From Nitriliruptorales bacterium (GTDB taxonomy: Bacteria > Actinomycetota > Nitriliruptoria > Euzebyales > Egibacteraceae): a DNA stretch of 56,351 nt. The DNA lies in contig SKQL01000057.1 of the NCBI GenBank assembly GCA_007119035.1, positions 1 through 56,351 on the forward strand. Direction: 5' to 3'. The position numbers and the translations under genes were made by a program. Of the stretch, positions 1 to 10,509 are shown piece after piece (the first letter of the stretch is position 1; every line of letters begins with the position of its first letter). Below the pieces are notes generated by a model that was given only the letters and a program-made list of their open reading frames with translations, had not been told where the DNA came from and searched no databases.

Positions 1-294
1 AGTACCGTCGCAACCGCTATTGCCAGGACGGCAGCAGCTCCCGCGATCCGTCCGCCGAAGCGACCTGGCCGCTCAGAGGGTCGACTCCACGCCGCCTTGT
101 CATCCTTCACTGTCCGCCCCGCGGGGTCCCCTACTCCTCATGGCTCAATCCCGGTTGGAGGGCAACCGCTCGGAGCCTCGACGGGCGATGCGGGCGCTCG
201 GGGGGGCTAGTCCACGTCCCCTGCTCCTCCACAGCCATCCCTCCACTGGAGGCGGGACCCGGGTCCGGTCGCGCTCGACCAGGCGCCCGCCCAC

Positions 295-1725
295 CTACGC
301 GCCGACGTGAACGACCTTGCCGGGGTTCATGATGTCCTGCGGATCGAGGCATGCCTTGATCGCGCGCATCGTGTCGACCGCGTCACCGTGCTCCTCGACG
401 AGGTAGTCCATCTTCCCGAAGCCGACCCCGTGCTCGCCAGTGCAGGTCCCGCCCATCGCCAGCGCTCGGCGCACGAGCCGGCGATTGAGCTCCCTCGCCT
501 CCCGGACCTCCTCCTCGTCATCGGTGTCGATGAGGATCACGAGGTGGAAGTTGCCGTCCCCGACGTGCCCGACGAGGGGGGCGAGGAGGGAAGTCTCGGC
601 GAAGTCCCTCTTGGTCTCGCTGATGCACTCACCGAGGCGGGAGATCGGGACGCACACGTCGGTGGTGATCCCGCGACAGCCGGGACGCATGGCGAGCGCC
701 GCCCAGTACGCGTCGTGGCGGGCCTGCCAGAGGCGGTTGCGATCCTCGGTCCGCGTAGCCCACTCGAAGTCGGCTCCACCGCACTCGCCGGCGATCTCCT
801 GCACCTCCTTCGCCTGCTCGACGACCCCCTTCTCGGAGCCGTGGAACTCGAGGAAGAGCGTCGGCTCCAGAACGCAGTCCAGTCCCGAGAAGTCGTTCAC
901 CGCCTGAAGGCCGAGCTCGTCGAGCAGCTCCACACGGGCGACGGGGATGCCGAACTGGATGGTGGAGATCACCGCGGACACCGCGTCGTCGACGGTCGGG
1001 AAACGGCAGATCGCCGAGGATATGGCAGGGGGAACGCCCTGCAGGCGGACGGTCACCTCGGTGATGATCCCGAGGGTCCCCTCCGACCCGATGAAGAGGC
1101 GAGTGAGGTCGTACCCCGCCGAGGACTTCCGTGCCCGCGAGCCGGTCCGGATCACACGGCCGTCCGCGAGCACGACGGTCATGGCGAGGATGTTGTCCCG
1201 CATCGTCCCGTAACGCACCGCCGTGGTCCCCGACGCCCTCGTCGCGGCCATGCCGCCCAGCGACGCGTCCGCTCCCGGATCGATGGGGAAGAACAAGCCG
1301 TGGTCGCGCAACGAGTCGTTGAGCTGCTTGCGCGTCACGCCCGCCTGCACCGTCGCGTCAAGGTCGTCGACGTTGACCTCGAGGACCTGGTTCATCCCCG
1401 TCATCACGACGGCCACGCCCCCGTGTGTGGCGAGCACATGTCCCTCCAGCGACGTTCCCGCGCCGAAGGGGATGACGGGGGTTCGGTGCTGCGCGCAGAG
1501 CCGCACGAGCTCGCTGGCCTCCTCGGTCGACTCCAGGAAGGCCACCGCTTGGGGCGCCGGCGCGGAGAAGGAGGATTCGTCCATGCCGTAGTTGGCTCGC
1601 TCCGTCTCGTTCAGGGAGAGCCGATCCCCCAGCAACTCACGAAGCCCGTCGAGCAGATCCGCGGTGAGGGATGTGCCAGCGGTATCGGTGGCGATGGCCG
1701 ACCTCCGGGTCGAGCCGCCGGTCAC
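295..1725 (-). CDS. FAD-binding oxidase / glycolate oxidase (GlcD-like) or D-lactate dehydrogenase
   Basis: 476 aa ORF; FAD_binding_4 motifs (PVIPFGAGTSLEGH, GSEGTLGIITEVTVRL) and C-terminal GEHGVGFGK. Confidence 0.9.
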   Translation of the reverse strand: MTGGSTRRSAIATDTAGTSLTADLLDGLRELLGDRLSLNETERANYGMDESSFSAPAPQAVAFLESTEEASELVRLCAQHRTPVIPFGAGTSLEGHVLATHGGVAVVMTGMNQVLEVNVDDLDATVQAGVTRKQLNDSLRDHGLFFPIDPGADASLGGMAATRASGTTAVRYGTMRDNILAMTVVLADGRVIRTGSRARKSSAGYDLTRLFIGSEGTLGIITEVTVRLQGVPPAISSAICRFPTVDDAVSAVISTIQFGIPVARVELLDELGLQAVNDFSGLDCVLEPTLFLEFHGSEKGVVEQAKEVQEIAGECGGADFEWATRTEDRNRLWQARHDAYWAALAMRPGCRGITTDVCVPISRLGECISETKRDFAETSLLAPLVGHVGDGNFHLVILIDTDDEEEVREARELNRRLVRRALAMGGTCTGEHGVGFGKMDYLVEEHGDAVDTMRAIKACLDPQDIMNPGKVVHVGA

Positions 1726-1834
1726 GACGGCGGGGTGGTCCTCCTGAGTCTATGGGCCTGTACACGAGCCATGCAAACACGAGCCGTGCAAGGACGGCTT
1801 GCCCACCGCGCTGACACTGTGGCATGGTTCCGCA

Positions 1835-2149
1835 ATGATCATCGAAAAGCGCACCTACGTGCTCCATCCGGGTCGTGTGCCCGAGTACCTGAGGCTCTAC
1901 GAGGAGGAGGGGTTCGCGATCCAGGAACCTGTTCTCGGCAACCTCATCGGCTACTTCTACACCGAGATCGGCACGGCGAACGAGGTGATCCACATGTGGG
2001 GGTACGAGGACTACGCGGACCGTGATCGGCGGCGGGCCGAGCTCGCGGCGAGGCCCGACTGGCAGGCCTACCTCGCGAAGATCCTGCCCATGATCCGGAC
2101 CATGGAGAACGCGATCCTCAAGGGCGCGAGCATCTCCCCTATTCGATGA
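1835..2149 (+). CDS. NIPSNAP family protein
   Basis: MIIEKRTYVLHPGRVPEYLRLYEEEG...; stop overlaps the next start by ATGA. Confidence 0.8.
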   Translation: MIIEKRTYVLHPGRVPEYLRLYEEEGFAIQEPVLGNLIGYFYTEIGTANEVIHMWGYEDYADRDRRRAELAARPDWQAYLAKILPMIRTMENAILKGASISPIR

Positions 2150-3123
2150 GCGAGGCCCCCTCGGCCACCATCGTGGCCACGGATCCGGAGTGGCTCGAGC
2201 TCGACGTCGAGAGAGAGGTCCTCGAGCCCTTGGGGTTGTCGGTCGTGCGTGCACAGGGCCGTTCCCCCGAGGAGGTGCTGGCATCGGCCGAGGACGCGGT
2301 GGGCGTCCTCGTCCAGTACGCGACGATCGATGATTCCGTGCTCCGTGGACTGCCCGGCCTACGCATCGTCAGCCGCTACGGAGCCGGCGTCGACAGCGTC
2401 GATCTCGAGGCGGCACGGGCCCACGGCGTCTGGGTCGCCAACGTGCCCGACACGGGGACCGAGGAGGTCGCCGGGCACGCGAGCGCCATGCTGCTCGGCG
2501 TCATCCGGCACCTCCCCCATCACGACCACGCCATCCGCTCCGGCGTATGGGATTTCAAGACTGCGGGCTCCGTCCCACGCCTCAGTGAGCTGACGCTCGG
2601 CATCGTCGGGTTCGGCCGCATCGGCAAGGCGGTGGCAGAGGGAGTCGGCCACTGGTTCGGGCGGGTCGTCGCCCACGATCCCTACGCAGGCGATGCGGAC
2701 TGGCCGAGCTCGGTCGAGCGGCTCGGGATCGAGGAGCTCTTCTCGCAGAGCAACGCGGTGACCCTGCATCTGCCGCTCGGGCCCGACACCCAACAGCTCA
2801 TCGATAGCAGCCTCCTTGATCGGATGCCCTGGGGCAGCTACCTCGTCAACACCGCGCGCGGTGGCCTGGTGGACCCCGTGGCGGTGCGCGAGGCGCTTGA
2901 CTCGGGTGCGCTCGCGGGCGCGGGCCTCGATGTGCTCGCCCCCGAGCCGCCGCCCACGGACCATCCGCTGCTCGGTCACGACTCGGTCACGCTGAGCCCG
3001 CACGCAGCCTGGTACTCCGACCAGAGCCTGATCGATCTGCGGCGCGCTGCGGCCCAGAACATCGCCCGCTGGTGGCAGGACGGCGAGCCACGCCGCTACG
3101 TCGTCGGCCCGAGCAAGCGATAG
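2146..3123 (+). CDS. D-isomer specific 2-hydroxyacid dehydrogenase (CtBP-like)
   Basis: GIVGFGRIGKAVAEG Rossmann motif, NTARGGLVD, SPHAAWYS. Confidence 0.9.
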   Translation: MSEAPSATIVATDPEWLELDVEREVLEPLGLSVVRAQGRSPEEVLASAEDAVGVLVQYATIDDSVLRGLPGLRIVSRYGAGVDSVDLEAARAHGVWVANVPDTGTEEVAGHASAMLLGVIRHLPHHDHAIRSGVWDFKTAGSVPRLSELTLGIVGFGRIGKAVAEGVGHWFGRVVAHDPYAGDADWPSSVERLGIEELFSQSNAVTLHLPLGPDTQQLIDSSLLDRMPWGSYLVNTARGGLVDPVAVREALDSGALAGAGLDVLAPEPPPTDHPLLGHDSVTLSPHAAWYSDQSLIDLRRAAAQNIARWWQDGEPRRYVVGPSKR

Positions 3124-3142
3124 GCCCGTAGGAAGGGACGAG

Positions 3143-4180
3143 ATGTTCACGGTGGGAGTGACGCGGGACTTCCTGACCCCCGAGGGCGAGCTCGGTTTCG
3201 GCGACATCGGACTGGGATTGCTCGACGACGCCGAAGGCGTGGCCTGGGAGTTCCTGCCCGACGATGTCACCGAGTTGCGACCCCAGGACATCGCCCCCTA
3301 TGACGCGCTGCTCGTGCTCGGCCCCCGCATCACGCGTGCGACGTTGTCAGGCAACGACCGGCTCTCGCTCGTTGCGCGGTTCGGGGTCGGGTACGACTCG
3401 GTCGACGTGGAGGCGTGCACCGACCATGGGGTGCTGCTCACGATCACACCCGACGGGGTCCGTCGCCCGATGGGCGTCGCCACCCTCACCGCGATGCTCG
3501 CGCTCAGCCATCGACTGGTCGCGAAGGACCGCTTGACGCGTGCCGGCAGATGGCACGACCGCCTGGACTGGATGGGCATGGGCCTCACCGGTCGGACCCT
3601 CGGCGTGGTGGGCCTGGGCAACATCGCCACGGAGTTCCTGCAGCTCGCCGCTCCCCTCGGGATGCGCGTCCTCGCCCACGACCCCTACGCGACCGCTGAG
3701 CATGCGGCGCGGGTCGGCGCGGAGCTGGTGGACCTGGACACGCTGCTGTCGACCTCGGATGTCGTCAGTATCCATTGCGCGCTGACCGAGGAGACGCGCC
3801 ACCTCATCGACGCGGACAAGCTCAGGCTGATGAGACCGACCGGTTTGCTCCTCAACCTCTCGCGCGGGCCCATCGTCGACGAGCGGGCCCTGACCGACGC
3901 CCTGCGTGAGCGACGCATCGGGGGCGCCGCGCTCGACGTCTTCGAGGAGGAGCCGACCGACCCCGACAACGAGCTGCTGACGCTCGACAACGTCATCGTC
4001 ACTCCACACGCCCTGTGCTGGACCGACGAGCTTGCCTGGGGAAACGGCAGCAGCGCGTGCCGCTCGATCTTGGAGGTGGCGTCCGGGCTGGTGCCGGAGA
4101 CCGTCGTGAACAAGCAGGTGGCTCACCATCCTGAGCTGAACGAGAGACTACGTACCTACTCGGAGCGGAGGACCCCGTGA
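3143..4180 (+). CDS. D-2-hydroxyacid dehydrogenase
   Basis: GVVGLGNIATEFL, NLSRGPIVDERAL, TPHALCWTDE. Confidence 0.9.
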   Translation: MFTVGVTRDFLTPEGELGFGDIGLGLLDDAEGVAWEFLPDDVTELRPQDIAPYDALLVLGPRITRATLSGNDRLSLVARFGVGYDSVDVEACTDHGVLLTITPDGVRRPMGVATLTAMLALSHRLVAKDRLTRAGRWHDRLDWMGMGLTGRTLGVVGLGNIATEFLQLAAPLGMRVLAHDPYATAEHAARVGAELVDLDTLLSTSDVVSIHCALTEETRHLIDADKLRLMRPTGLLLNLSRGPIVDERALTDALRERRIGGAALDVFEEEPTDPDNELLTLDNVIVTPHALCWTDELAWGNGSSACRSILEVASGLVPETVVNKQVAHHPELNERLRTYSERRTP

Positions 4181-4953
4181 GACGCAATGCGATGAAGCAG
4201 CGACTGGGAGACGGTGGCACCGCCGTCGGCTCCATGGTCTTCGAGTTCAAGACCCCCGGGATCGCCCGGATCGCCGCCGCCAGCGGCGCGGAGTTCGTGG
4301 TCTTCGACATGGAGCACACGGGTTGGCACGACGAGACGGTGGCCATGCTGATGGCGACCGCGCGGTCCACCGATCTCGTGCCGCTCGTGCGGGTCCCCGG
4401 CAAGCTCTACCACCTCCTGTCCCGCCCGATGGACGCGGGCGCCCTAGGCCTGATGGTCCCGATGGTCGAGAGCGCGGAGCAGGCCAGGAGCCTCGTCGAC
4501 TCCATCAAGTACCCGCCGGTCGGCTCGCGGGGGGCCGCGTTCGGGATCGCCCATGACGACTACATCCCGGGCGACGTGACCGCGACGATGACCGCGGCCA
4601 ACAACGAGGGTCTCCTCCTCACGCAGATCGAGAGTGTGGAAGGGCTCAAGAACGTCGACGAGATAGCCGCGGTCGACGGGGTGGACATCGTGTGGCTCGG
4701 ACAGTTCGACCTGACCGCGTCGATGGGCATCCCGGGCCAGTTCACCAACCAGCGCTACCTCGACGGCGTCGCTGCGATCGTCGAAGCGGCTGACCGCCAC
4801 GGCAAGGCCGCGGGGTTCATGGCGACGAGCCCCGAGGAGGCTGCGTGGGCCTTCGACCAGGGCTTCCGTGCGGTGGCCTACTGGGCCGACCTGTGGATCT
4901 ACGGGTCGGCGCTCAAGCAGGGCCTGGATCAGATACGCGACCACCTGAGCTAG
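4177..4953 (+). CDS. HpcH/HpaI aldolase/citrate lyase family protein
   Basis: EFVVFDMEHTGW, LTQIESVEGLKNVDEIAAVDGVDIVWLGQFDLTASMG; 4-nt overlap with the upstream gene. Confidence 0.9.
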   Translation: MRRNAMKQRLGDGGTAVGSMVFEFKTPGIARIAAASGAEFVVFDMEHTGWHDETVAMLMATARSTDLVPLVRVPGKLYHLLSRPMDAGALGLMVPMVESAEQARSLVDSIKYPPVGSRGAAFGIAHDDYIPGDVTATMTAANNEGLLLTQIESVEGLKNVDEIAAVDGVDIVWLGQFDLTASMGIPGQFTNQRYLDGVAAIVEAADRHGKAAGFMATSPEEAAWAFDQGFRAVAYWADLWIYGSALKQGLDQIRDHLS

Positions 4954-4962
4954 GGCGTCCGC

Positions 4963-5003
4963 CCCGATCGGGAGCCGTGCGCCTACCCGATCGGGAGCCG
5001 TGC
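4963..5003. repeat. 18-nt direct repeat (two copies) between convergent genes
   Basis: cccgatcgggagccgtgc at 4963-4980 and 4986-5003. Confidence 0.95.
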
Positions 5004-5005
5004 CT

Positions 5006-5926
5006 CTAGTAGCCGCGCCTGGCGTCGACGACGCCCAAGAGGTCCTCTCCGGCAGCGAACCGGCGGACGTTCTCCTCGACGCGGGCGCTGAGATTGGCCA
5101 TCATCTGCTCGGGAGGGTTCGAGACGTGAGGCGTCACGACGGCGCGCGGGTGCCCCCACAGCGGATGGCCATCGGGCAACGGCTCGGGGTCGGTGACGTC
5201 GAGAGCCGCGCCACCGATCACGCCTCGATCGAGCGCGTCGACGAGCGCGTCGGTATCGATGAGGTTGCCGCGGGCGATGTTCACGAGCCACGCGTGCTCC
5301 CGCATGGCCGACAGTGCGCCCGCGTCCACGAGATGTGCGGTCTCGGAGGTCGCGGGCGCGCCGATCACCACGTGATCGGCGACGGGCCACACCTGCCCGA
5401 CCTCGCTCGCTGGCAGGCTGTGGGCCGCACCAGGCACCTCGCGACCGCTTCTCGTCACCGCCCACACGTCGACACCGAACGGCTCGAGCAGCCCGATCAG
5501 CTCCTGCCCGATGCCGCCGCATCCCACGATCGCCACCGACGAGCCCATGAGCGGCCGGCCGAAGCGCTGCTCCTGGTCCCAGGAGGTCGCACGGACGCAC
5601 TCGGGGATGCGGCGGGCACCCGCCAGCATCAACGCGAGCGCGTGCTCGGCTACGGTGGGCGCGTACGCACCCTGCGCGGCGGTGAACGTCCGGCGCCCGT
5701 CGATCGCCCCGCTATCGAGCCAGTGCCCCACACCTGCGGAGGGAAGCTGCACCCACTCGACGCCATCATGGACCGCGGTGCCGAAGTCTGGGCTCCCGAA
5801 GCCCATCCAGACGACCGCACGGGCGTCCGCAGGCTCGACGAGCTCACCGCCGCCCCGCTCGACAGCCTCGACGATCAGGGGGTGCGCCTCGGGCCCGACG
5901 TGGACGGGTACCGCCTGGGGGCTCAT
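5006..5926 (-). CDS. D-isomer specific 2-hydroxyacid dehydrogenase
   Basis: AIVGCGGIGQELIG, NIARGNLIDTDAL, TPHVSNPPEQM. Confidence 0.88.
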   Translation of the reverse strand: MSPQAVPVHVGPEAHPLIVEAVERGGGELVEPADARAVVWMGFGSPDFGTAVHDGVEWVQLPSAGVGHWLDSGAIDGRRTFTAAQGAYAPTVAEHALALMLAGARRIPECVRATSWDQEQRFGRPLMGSSVAIVGCGGIGQELIGLLEPFGVDVWAVTRSGREVPGAAHSLPASEVGQVWPVADHVVIGAPATSETAHLVDAGALSAMREHAWLVNIARGNLIDTDALVDALDRGVIGGAALDVTDPEPLPDGHPLWGHPRAVVTPHVSNPPEQMMANLSARVEENVRRFAAGEDLLGVVDARRGY

Positions 5927-7392
5927 CGCTCGTCGGGGGTCGTCACGGACAGCGCGACCGTCTTCACCTGGGTGAACTCATTGATCGCCTCAAGTCCCTT
6001 CTCACGCCCGAACCCGGAGCGCTTGTAGCCACCGAACGGCAACGGCACCCCGCCGCCCGCGCCGTACGAGTTGATGTAGACCTGCCCGCTCTGGAGGTGC
6101 CGGGCGAGCCACATGGCCCGGTCGACGTCGCGGGTCCAGACCGCGGAGATCAGCCCGAAGTCCGTGCTGTCCGCCACCCGTAGCGCCTCCGCGTCGTCAT
6201 CGACGGTGAGGACCGCGAGCACCGGGCCGAACACCTCCTCGTTGGCCAGGCGCATGTCGGTGGTGACGCCGTCGAAGACCGTCGGTTCGACGAAGTTGCC
6301 TGAGCCGTCGAGGGAGCCTCCCCCGGCCACGAGGTCGGCCCCCTCCTCCTTGCCGACCTCGATGTAGCCCATGACCCGCTCACGTTGGGGCGGCGTGATC
6401 AGGGGGCCCATGTCGGGGTCCTCGAGGCCCGGGCCGACCCGGAGCGCGCCGACGGACTCGGTCAGGCGCTCGAGCATCTCTTCGTGGCGGGAGCGCTGCA
6501 CGATCAATCGACTCCCGGCCGAGCATGTCTGGCCGCAGTTCTGCACGAGCGCCTTCGTGATCACGGGGACCGCCCGCGCGAGGTCGGCGTCGTCGAGGAC
6601 GATGCTGGGGGACTTGCCGCCGAGCTCCATGGTCAACGGCTTGAGGTTCTCCGCAGCCGCGGCCATGACCTTTCGTCCTGTCTCGATCCCGCCCGTGAAG
6701 GAGATGTGGTCGACCTCGTCGCTCGAGGCGAGCGCAGCGCCCGCGCTCGCTCCGAGGCCGGGGACCACGTTGACGACACCGGGAGGTGCACCCGCGTCCC
6801 GGAGGATCCGCGCGAGCGTCAGTGTAGTGAGCGGTGCCTCCTCCGCAGGTTTGAGCACACACGCATTACCCGCGGCGAGCGACGCTCCGAGCGTCCGGCC
6901 GCTGATCTGCATCGGGTAGTTCCAGGGAATGATGTGACCCGTCACGCCGACGGGCTCGCGGAACGTGAAGGCGAAGTTGTTCCCATCCAAAGGGATCGTG
7001 TCGCCGTAGATCTTGTCCGCGTACCCGCCGTAGAACTCGAAGTAGTCCGCCGCGATCGCCACGTCCGCCTTGGCCTGTGCCAGGGGCTTGCCGGTGTCGG
7101 CGGACTCGGTCTCCGCGAGCTCTTCCGCGAGCGCCCGGATTCCCTCCGCGGTGCGCAACAGCACCTGCCCGCGCTCCCGTGGGGGGCGGGCCGCCCAGGC
7201 GGGCTGCGCCGAACGCGCTGCACGTAGGGCCCGTGCGATGTCAGAAGGCTGCGCGGCGCTCACCTCGGCGAGCGCCTGACCAGTGGATGGGTCCACATCG
7301 ATGAACGTCTCGCCTGTGTCCGCAGCGACGAACTCGCCGTCGATGAACAGTTCTCGTACCGCTTGCGCGGGCTCGGCGGTGATGGATGACAA
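5923..7392 (-). CDS. Aldehyde dehydrogenase family protein (probable TTG start)
   Basis: MELGGKSPSIVLDDADL, QNCGQTCSAGSRL, EVFGPVLAVLTVDDDAEAL; AGGAG upstream of TTG at 7392. Confidence 0.88.
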   Translation of the reverse strand: MSSITAEPAQAVRELFIDGEFVAADTGETFIDVDPSTGQALAEVSAAQPSDIARALRAARSAQPAWAARPPRERGQVLLRTAEGIRALAEELAETESADTGKPLAQAKADVAIAADYFEFYGGYADKIYGDTIPLDGNNFAFTFREPVGVTGHIIPWNYPMQISGRTLGASLAAGNACVLKPAEEAPLTTLTLARILRDAGAPPGVVNVVPGLGASAGAALASSDEVDHISFTGGIETGRKVMAAAAENLKPLTMELGGKSPSIVLDDADLARAVPVITKALVQNCGQTCSAGSRLIVQRSRHEEMLERLTESVGALRVGPGLEDPDMGPLITPPQRERVMGYIEVGKEEGADLVAGGGSLDGSGNFVEPTVFDGVTTDMRLANEEVFGPVLAVLTVDDDAEALRVADSTDFGLISAVWTRDVDRAMWLARHLQSGQVYINSYGAGGGVPLPFGGYKRSGFGREKGLEAINEFTQVKTVALSVTTPDER

Positions 7393-7516
7393 CGATGGCT
7401 CCTCGGGTCGCAGGTCTCCCCCAGCATCTCGCGCTTTCCCGAGGGAGGCAAGCCGGCGCCCTGCTAGTATGCATCGGCCCCGGAGATGGTCGACGAGCCG
7501 GCAGGAAGGCAGGGCT

Positions 7517-8308
7517 ATGCACCCACAACCGCTGGTGGACGAGGCTTGGCTCCGTGAGCACCTGGAGGATCCCCGGGTGCGCATCGTCGACTGCCGGTTC
7601 TTCCTCGGCGACGCCCGGGCGGGCCGGCGGGCCTATCTCGAGGAGCACATCGCGGGGGCGACGTTCGTGGACCTCGACACTGAGCTCGCAGACCCGCCCG
7701 GCGCCGGGGGCAGGCATCCGCTGCCGGACTCGGAGACCTTCGGCACGGCCGCCCGGGCGGCGGGCATCAGCGGGGACACGACCGTGGTGGCCTACGACCA
7801 GTCGATGACGGGAGGCGCGGCGCGCCTGTGGTGGCTGCTGCGCCACTTCGGCCACGTCCACGCGGCCGTCCTCGAGGGTGGGATGGCGGCCTGGGAAGGC
7901 CCGACCGCCGCCGGGGACGGTCGTCCCCCGCCCGGCGACTTCCGGCCGCGCGAGCCCCGCGAGGACACACGCGGCGCCCACGAGCTGTGCGCCGACCTGG
8001 GCGGGAATGACCGGCTGCTGCTCGACGCGCGCGCACCGGAGCGCTTCCTCGGCGCCGCTGAGCCTGTCGACCCGGTCGCCGGGCGGATCCCCGGCGCGCT
8101 GAACCTGCCCGCCTCGGAGGCCCTGACACCCCCCGGGGAGCTGCTGACCGACGACCGTGAGCTCGTCGCCTACTGCGGTTCCGGGGTCTCCGCCTGTGTC
8201 GTCGTGCTGGGGTTCGCCGCCGCGGGACGTGACGACGTCAAGCTGTACCCGGGGTCGTGGAGTGAGTGGTGCGGCCTGGGCCTCCCGCACACGTCAGGGG
8301 CGCCCTGA
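7517..8308 (+). CDS. Sulfurtransferase (two rhodanese domains, SseA-like)
   Basis: VRIVDCRFFLGD..., AYCGSGVSACVVVL active-site loop. Confidence 0.88.
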   Translation: MHPQPLVDEAWLREHLEDPRVRIVDCRFFLGDARAGRRAYLEEHIAGATFVDLDTELADPPGAGGRHPLPDSETFGTAARAAGISGDTTVVAYDQSMTGGAARLWWLLRHFGHVHAAVLEGGMAAWEGPTAAGDGRPPPGDFRPREPREDTRGAHELCADLGGNDRLLLDARAPERFLGAAEPVDPVAGRIPGALNLPASEALTPPGELLTDDRELVAYCGSGVSACVVVLGFAAAGRDDVKLYPGSWSEWCGLGLPHTSGAP

Positions 8309-8422
8309 CCTGCCCGTGACCCTCGCAGCGCAGGAGGATCTCCGCTTGCTAGCGGTACTCGCACCTGCGTAGATTCGGTGCGCGAGCCGACCCCAGCGCC
8401 CGAGCGGATAGGAACCCGAGCC

Positions 8423-9505
8423 ATGCCTGCCCACAAGATCGCGGTACTGCCCGGAGACGGCATCGGCAAGGAGGTGGTGCCCGCCGCCCAGCAGGTGCTG
8501 GACAAGGCCGCGGAGATGTGGGGCTTCGAGCTGACATGGACCGAGTTCCCGTGGAGCTGCGAGTACTTCCGTGAGCACAACCGGATGATGCCCACCGACG
8601 CGATCGATCAGCTGGCCGCGTTCGACGAGGTGTTCCTGGGTGCGGTGGGCGACCCTGCGATTCCCGACCACGTCTCCCTGTGGGGCCTGCTCATCCCGAT
8701 CCGGCGCAGTTTCCGTCAGTACGTGAACCTCCGTCCTATCAAGCTGCTCGATGGCATCCAGAGTGTGCTCCGCGACGTCGCCGAACCGATCGACTTCCTC
8801 GTCGTGCGCGAGAACAACGAAGGGGAGTACTCCGAGGTGGGAGGGCGACTCTACGAGGGGACACCCCAGGAGCTCGCTGTCCAGGAGTCGATCTTCACCC
8901 GGACGGGGGTCGAGCGGGTGATGGAGTACGCGTTCGACCTCGCGGCCGGGCGCGGCGGCAAGGTCGTCTCCGCCACCAAGTCCAACGGCATCATCCACAC
9001 CATGCCCTTCTGGGACCAGATCGGTCGGGAGGTCGCGGCACGGTATCCCGACATCGAGCTCGAGGAGGTGCACATCGACGCGCTGGCGGCACACTTCACG
9101 CTGCGCCCCACGACCTTCGACGTCGTCGTCGCCTCGAACCTGTTCGGCGACATCCTCACCGACCTCGGCGCGGCACTCGTGGGAAGCATCGGCATCGCCC
9201 CCTCCGCCAACCTCAACCCCGAGCGGGCGTTCCCGTCCATGTTCGAGCCCATCCACGGCTCCGCCCCCGACATCGCGGGCAAGGGCGTCGCGAACCCGAT
9301 AGGCCAGATCTGGAGCGGGGCGATGATGCTCGAGCACATCGGCTACCCGGAGGCGGGGGAAGACATCCTCGCGGCGGTGGAGGACGTACTCGCCGGCTCG
9401 CAGGTCCGCACACCGGACCTCGGGGGCACCGCCGGGACCAGCGAGGTGACCGACGCGGTGGTCGCTGCGTTGGAGAGGACGTCGAATCGTCGCGACCGAG
9501 CATGA
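8423..9505 (+). CDS. Tartrate dehydrogenase/decarboxylase or D-malate dehydrogenase family (TtuC/YeaU type)
   Basis: IAVLPGDGIGKEVVPAA, FLVVRENNEGEYSEVGGRLYEGTPQELAVQESIFTRTGVERVM, SNLFGDILTDLGAALVGSIGIAPSANLNP. Confidence 0.88.
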   Translation: MPAHKIAVLPGDGIGKEVVPAAQQVLDKAAEMWGFELTWTEFPWSCEYFREHNRMMPTDAIDQLAAFDEVFLGAVGDPAIPDHVSLWGLLIPIRRSFRQYVNLRPIKLLDGIQSVLRDVAEPIDFLVVRENNEGEYSEVGGRLYEGTPQELAVQESIFTRTGVERVMEYAFDLAAGRGGKVVSATKSNGIIHTMPFWDQIGREVAARYPDIELEEVHIDALAAHFTLRPTTFDVVVASNLFGDILTDLGAALVGSIGIAPSANLNPERAFPSMFEPIHGSAPDIAGKGVANPIGQIWSGAMMLEHIGYPEAGEDILAAVEDVLAGSQVRTPDLGGTAGTSEVTDAVVAALERTSNRRDRA

Positions 9506-10509
9506 ACGGCCCGAGCACGGAGGGGACCACGCCCGAGGCGATCGAGGCGTGGGTGCGCCAGCAAGCTCTTTTTGCGACCGATGCGCCGGTGCGGGTCAGG
9601 CCCCTTCTCGGCGGAGTCTCCTCGGAGGTCTTCGACGTGCAGGCAGGCGACACCCGGATGGTCGTCAAGCGGGCCGGCCCCTACATGCTGACCGACGACG
9701 TGTGGCCGGCCGCACCCCGGCGGGTGGTGCACGAAGGCGAGGTACTGCGGGCGCTGGGCTCACTCACCCCGGGCGCAGTGGCGCCCGTGCTGGCGATCGA
9801 CGAAGGCACCTTCACCATCGCGATGCAGCATGCACCCCCGTCGTGGACGGTGTGGAAGTCGGCGCTGCTCGAGGGGGATGTGGACCCTGGAGTCGGTGCC
9901 CGCCTGGGGTCACTGCTCGGCACCTGGCACCAACGGACGCTGGGCGACGAGCGCTTCTCCCACCTCGACGACTACGAGCTGTTCGAGCAACTACGCCTCT
10001 CCCCCTACCTCACGACGACCGCCCAGCGATGCCCGGGTCAACGGGCGTCCCTGGAAGAGGTCGAGGCGCGGGTCCGCGCGACGAGGACGTGCCTCGTGCA
10101 CGGCGACTTCTCCCCGAAGAACATCCTCCTCGGCGACGAGGGGCTATGGGCCCTCGACTGCGAGGTCGCACACATCGGCGATCCCCAGTTCGACCTCGCG
10201 TTCATGTTGAACCATCTTCTGATGAAGGCCCTGCACCGCCCCGCGTCGAGCGGTGCGTACCGGCTCGTCAGTCAGCAGTTCACCACGGAGTACACCCGCG
10301 CGGCCCCTGACGGGGGGGAGGTGGACGGTGAGCCGCTGTGCGGCCTTCTCGCAGCCCTGCTGCTAGCGAGGGTCCACGGCAAGTCGCCCGCGGAGTACCT
10401 CGACGGGCACGGCAGGGCGCGCGCGGAAGCGCTCAGCACCTGGGCTCTCGAGAGGCACGTCGACGCACTGGACGACATCTGGGACCGCCTGGAGGAGAGT
10501 GCCCCATGA
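9502..10509 (+). CDS. Aminoglycoside phosphotransferase/choline kinase-fold small-molecule kinase
   Basis: LLGGVSSEVFDV, VVKRA, LVHGDFSPKNILL, ALDCEVAHIGDPQFDLAF; ATGA overlaps with both neighbours. Confidence 0.82.
   Translation: MNGPSTEGTTPEAIEAWVRQQALFATDAPVRVRPLLGGVSSEVFDVQAGDTRMVVKRAGPYMLTDDVWPAAPRRVVHEGEVLRALGSLTPGAVAPVLAIDEGTFTIAMQHAPPSWTVWKSALLEGDVDPGVGARLGSLLGTWHQRTLGDERFSHLDDYELFEQLRLSPYLTTTAQRCPGQRASLEEVEARVRATRTCLVHGDFSPKNILLGDEGLWALDCEVAHIGDPQFDLAFMLNHLLMKALHRPASSGAYRLVSQQFTTEYTRAAPDGGEVDGEPLCGLLAALLLARVHGKSPAEYLDGHGRARAEALSTWALERHVDALDDIWDRLEESAP

Noticed and set aside
1-294. Short ORFs at the left edge (e.g. 20..310, 131..352)
   Set aside because: Low-complexity Arg/Pro/Ser-rich translations with no family motifs; not supportable as genes.
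307-2025. 572-aa plus-strand ORF
   Set aside because: Antisense to the GlcD-like gene with an Arg/His/Asp-rich composition typical of spurious GC-rich ORFs.
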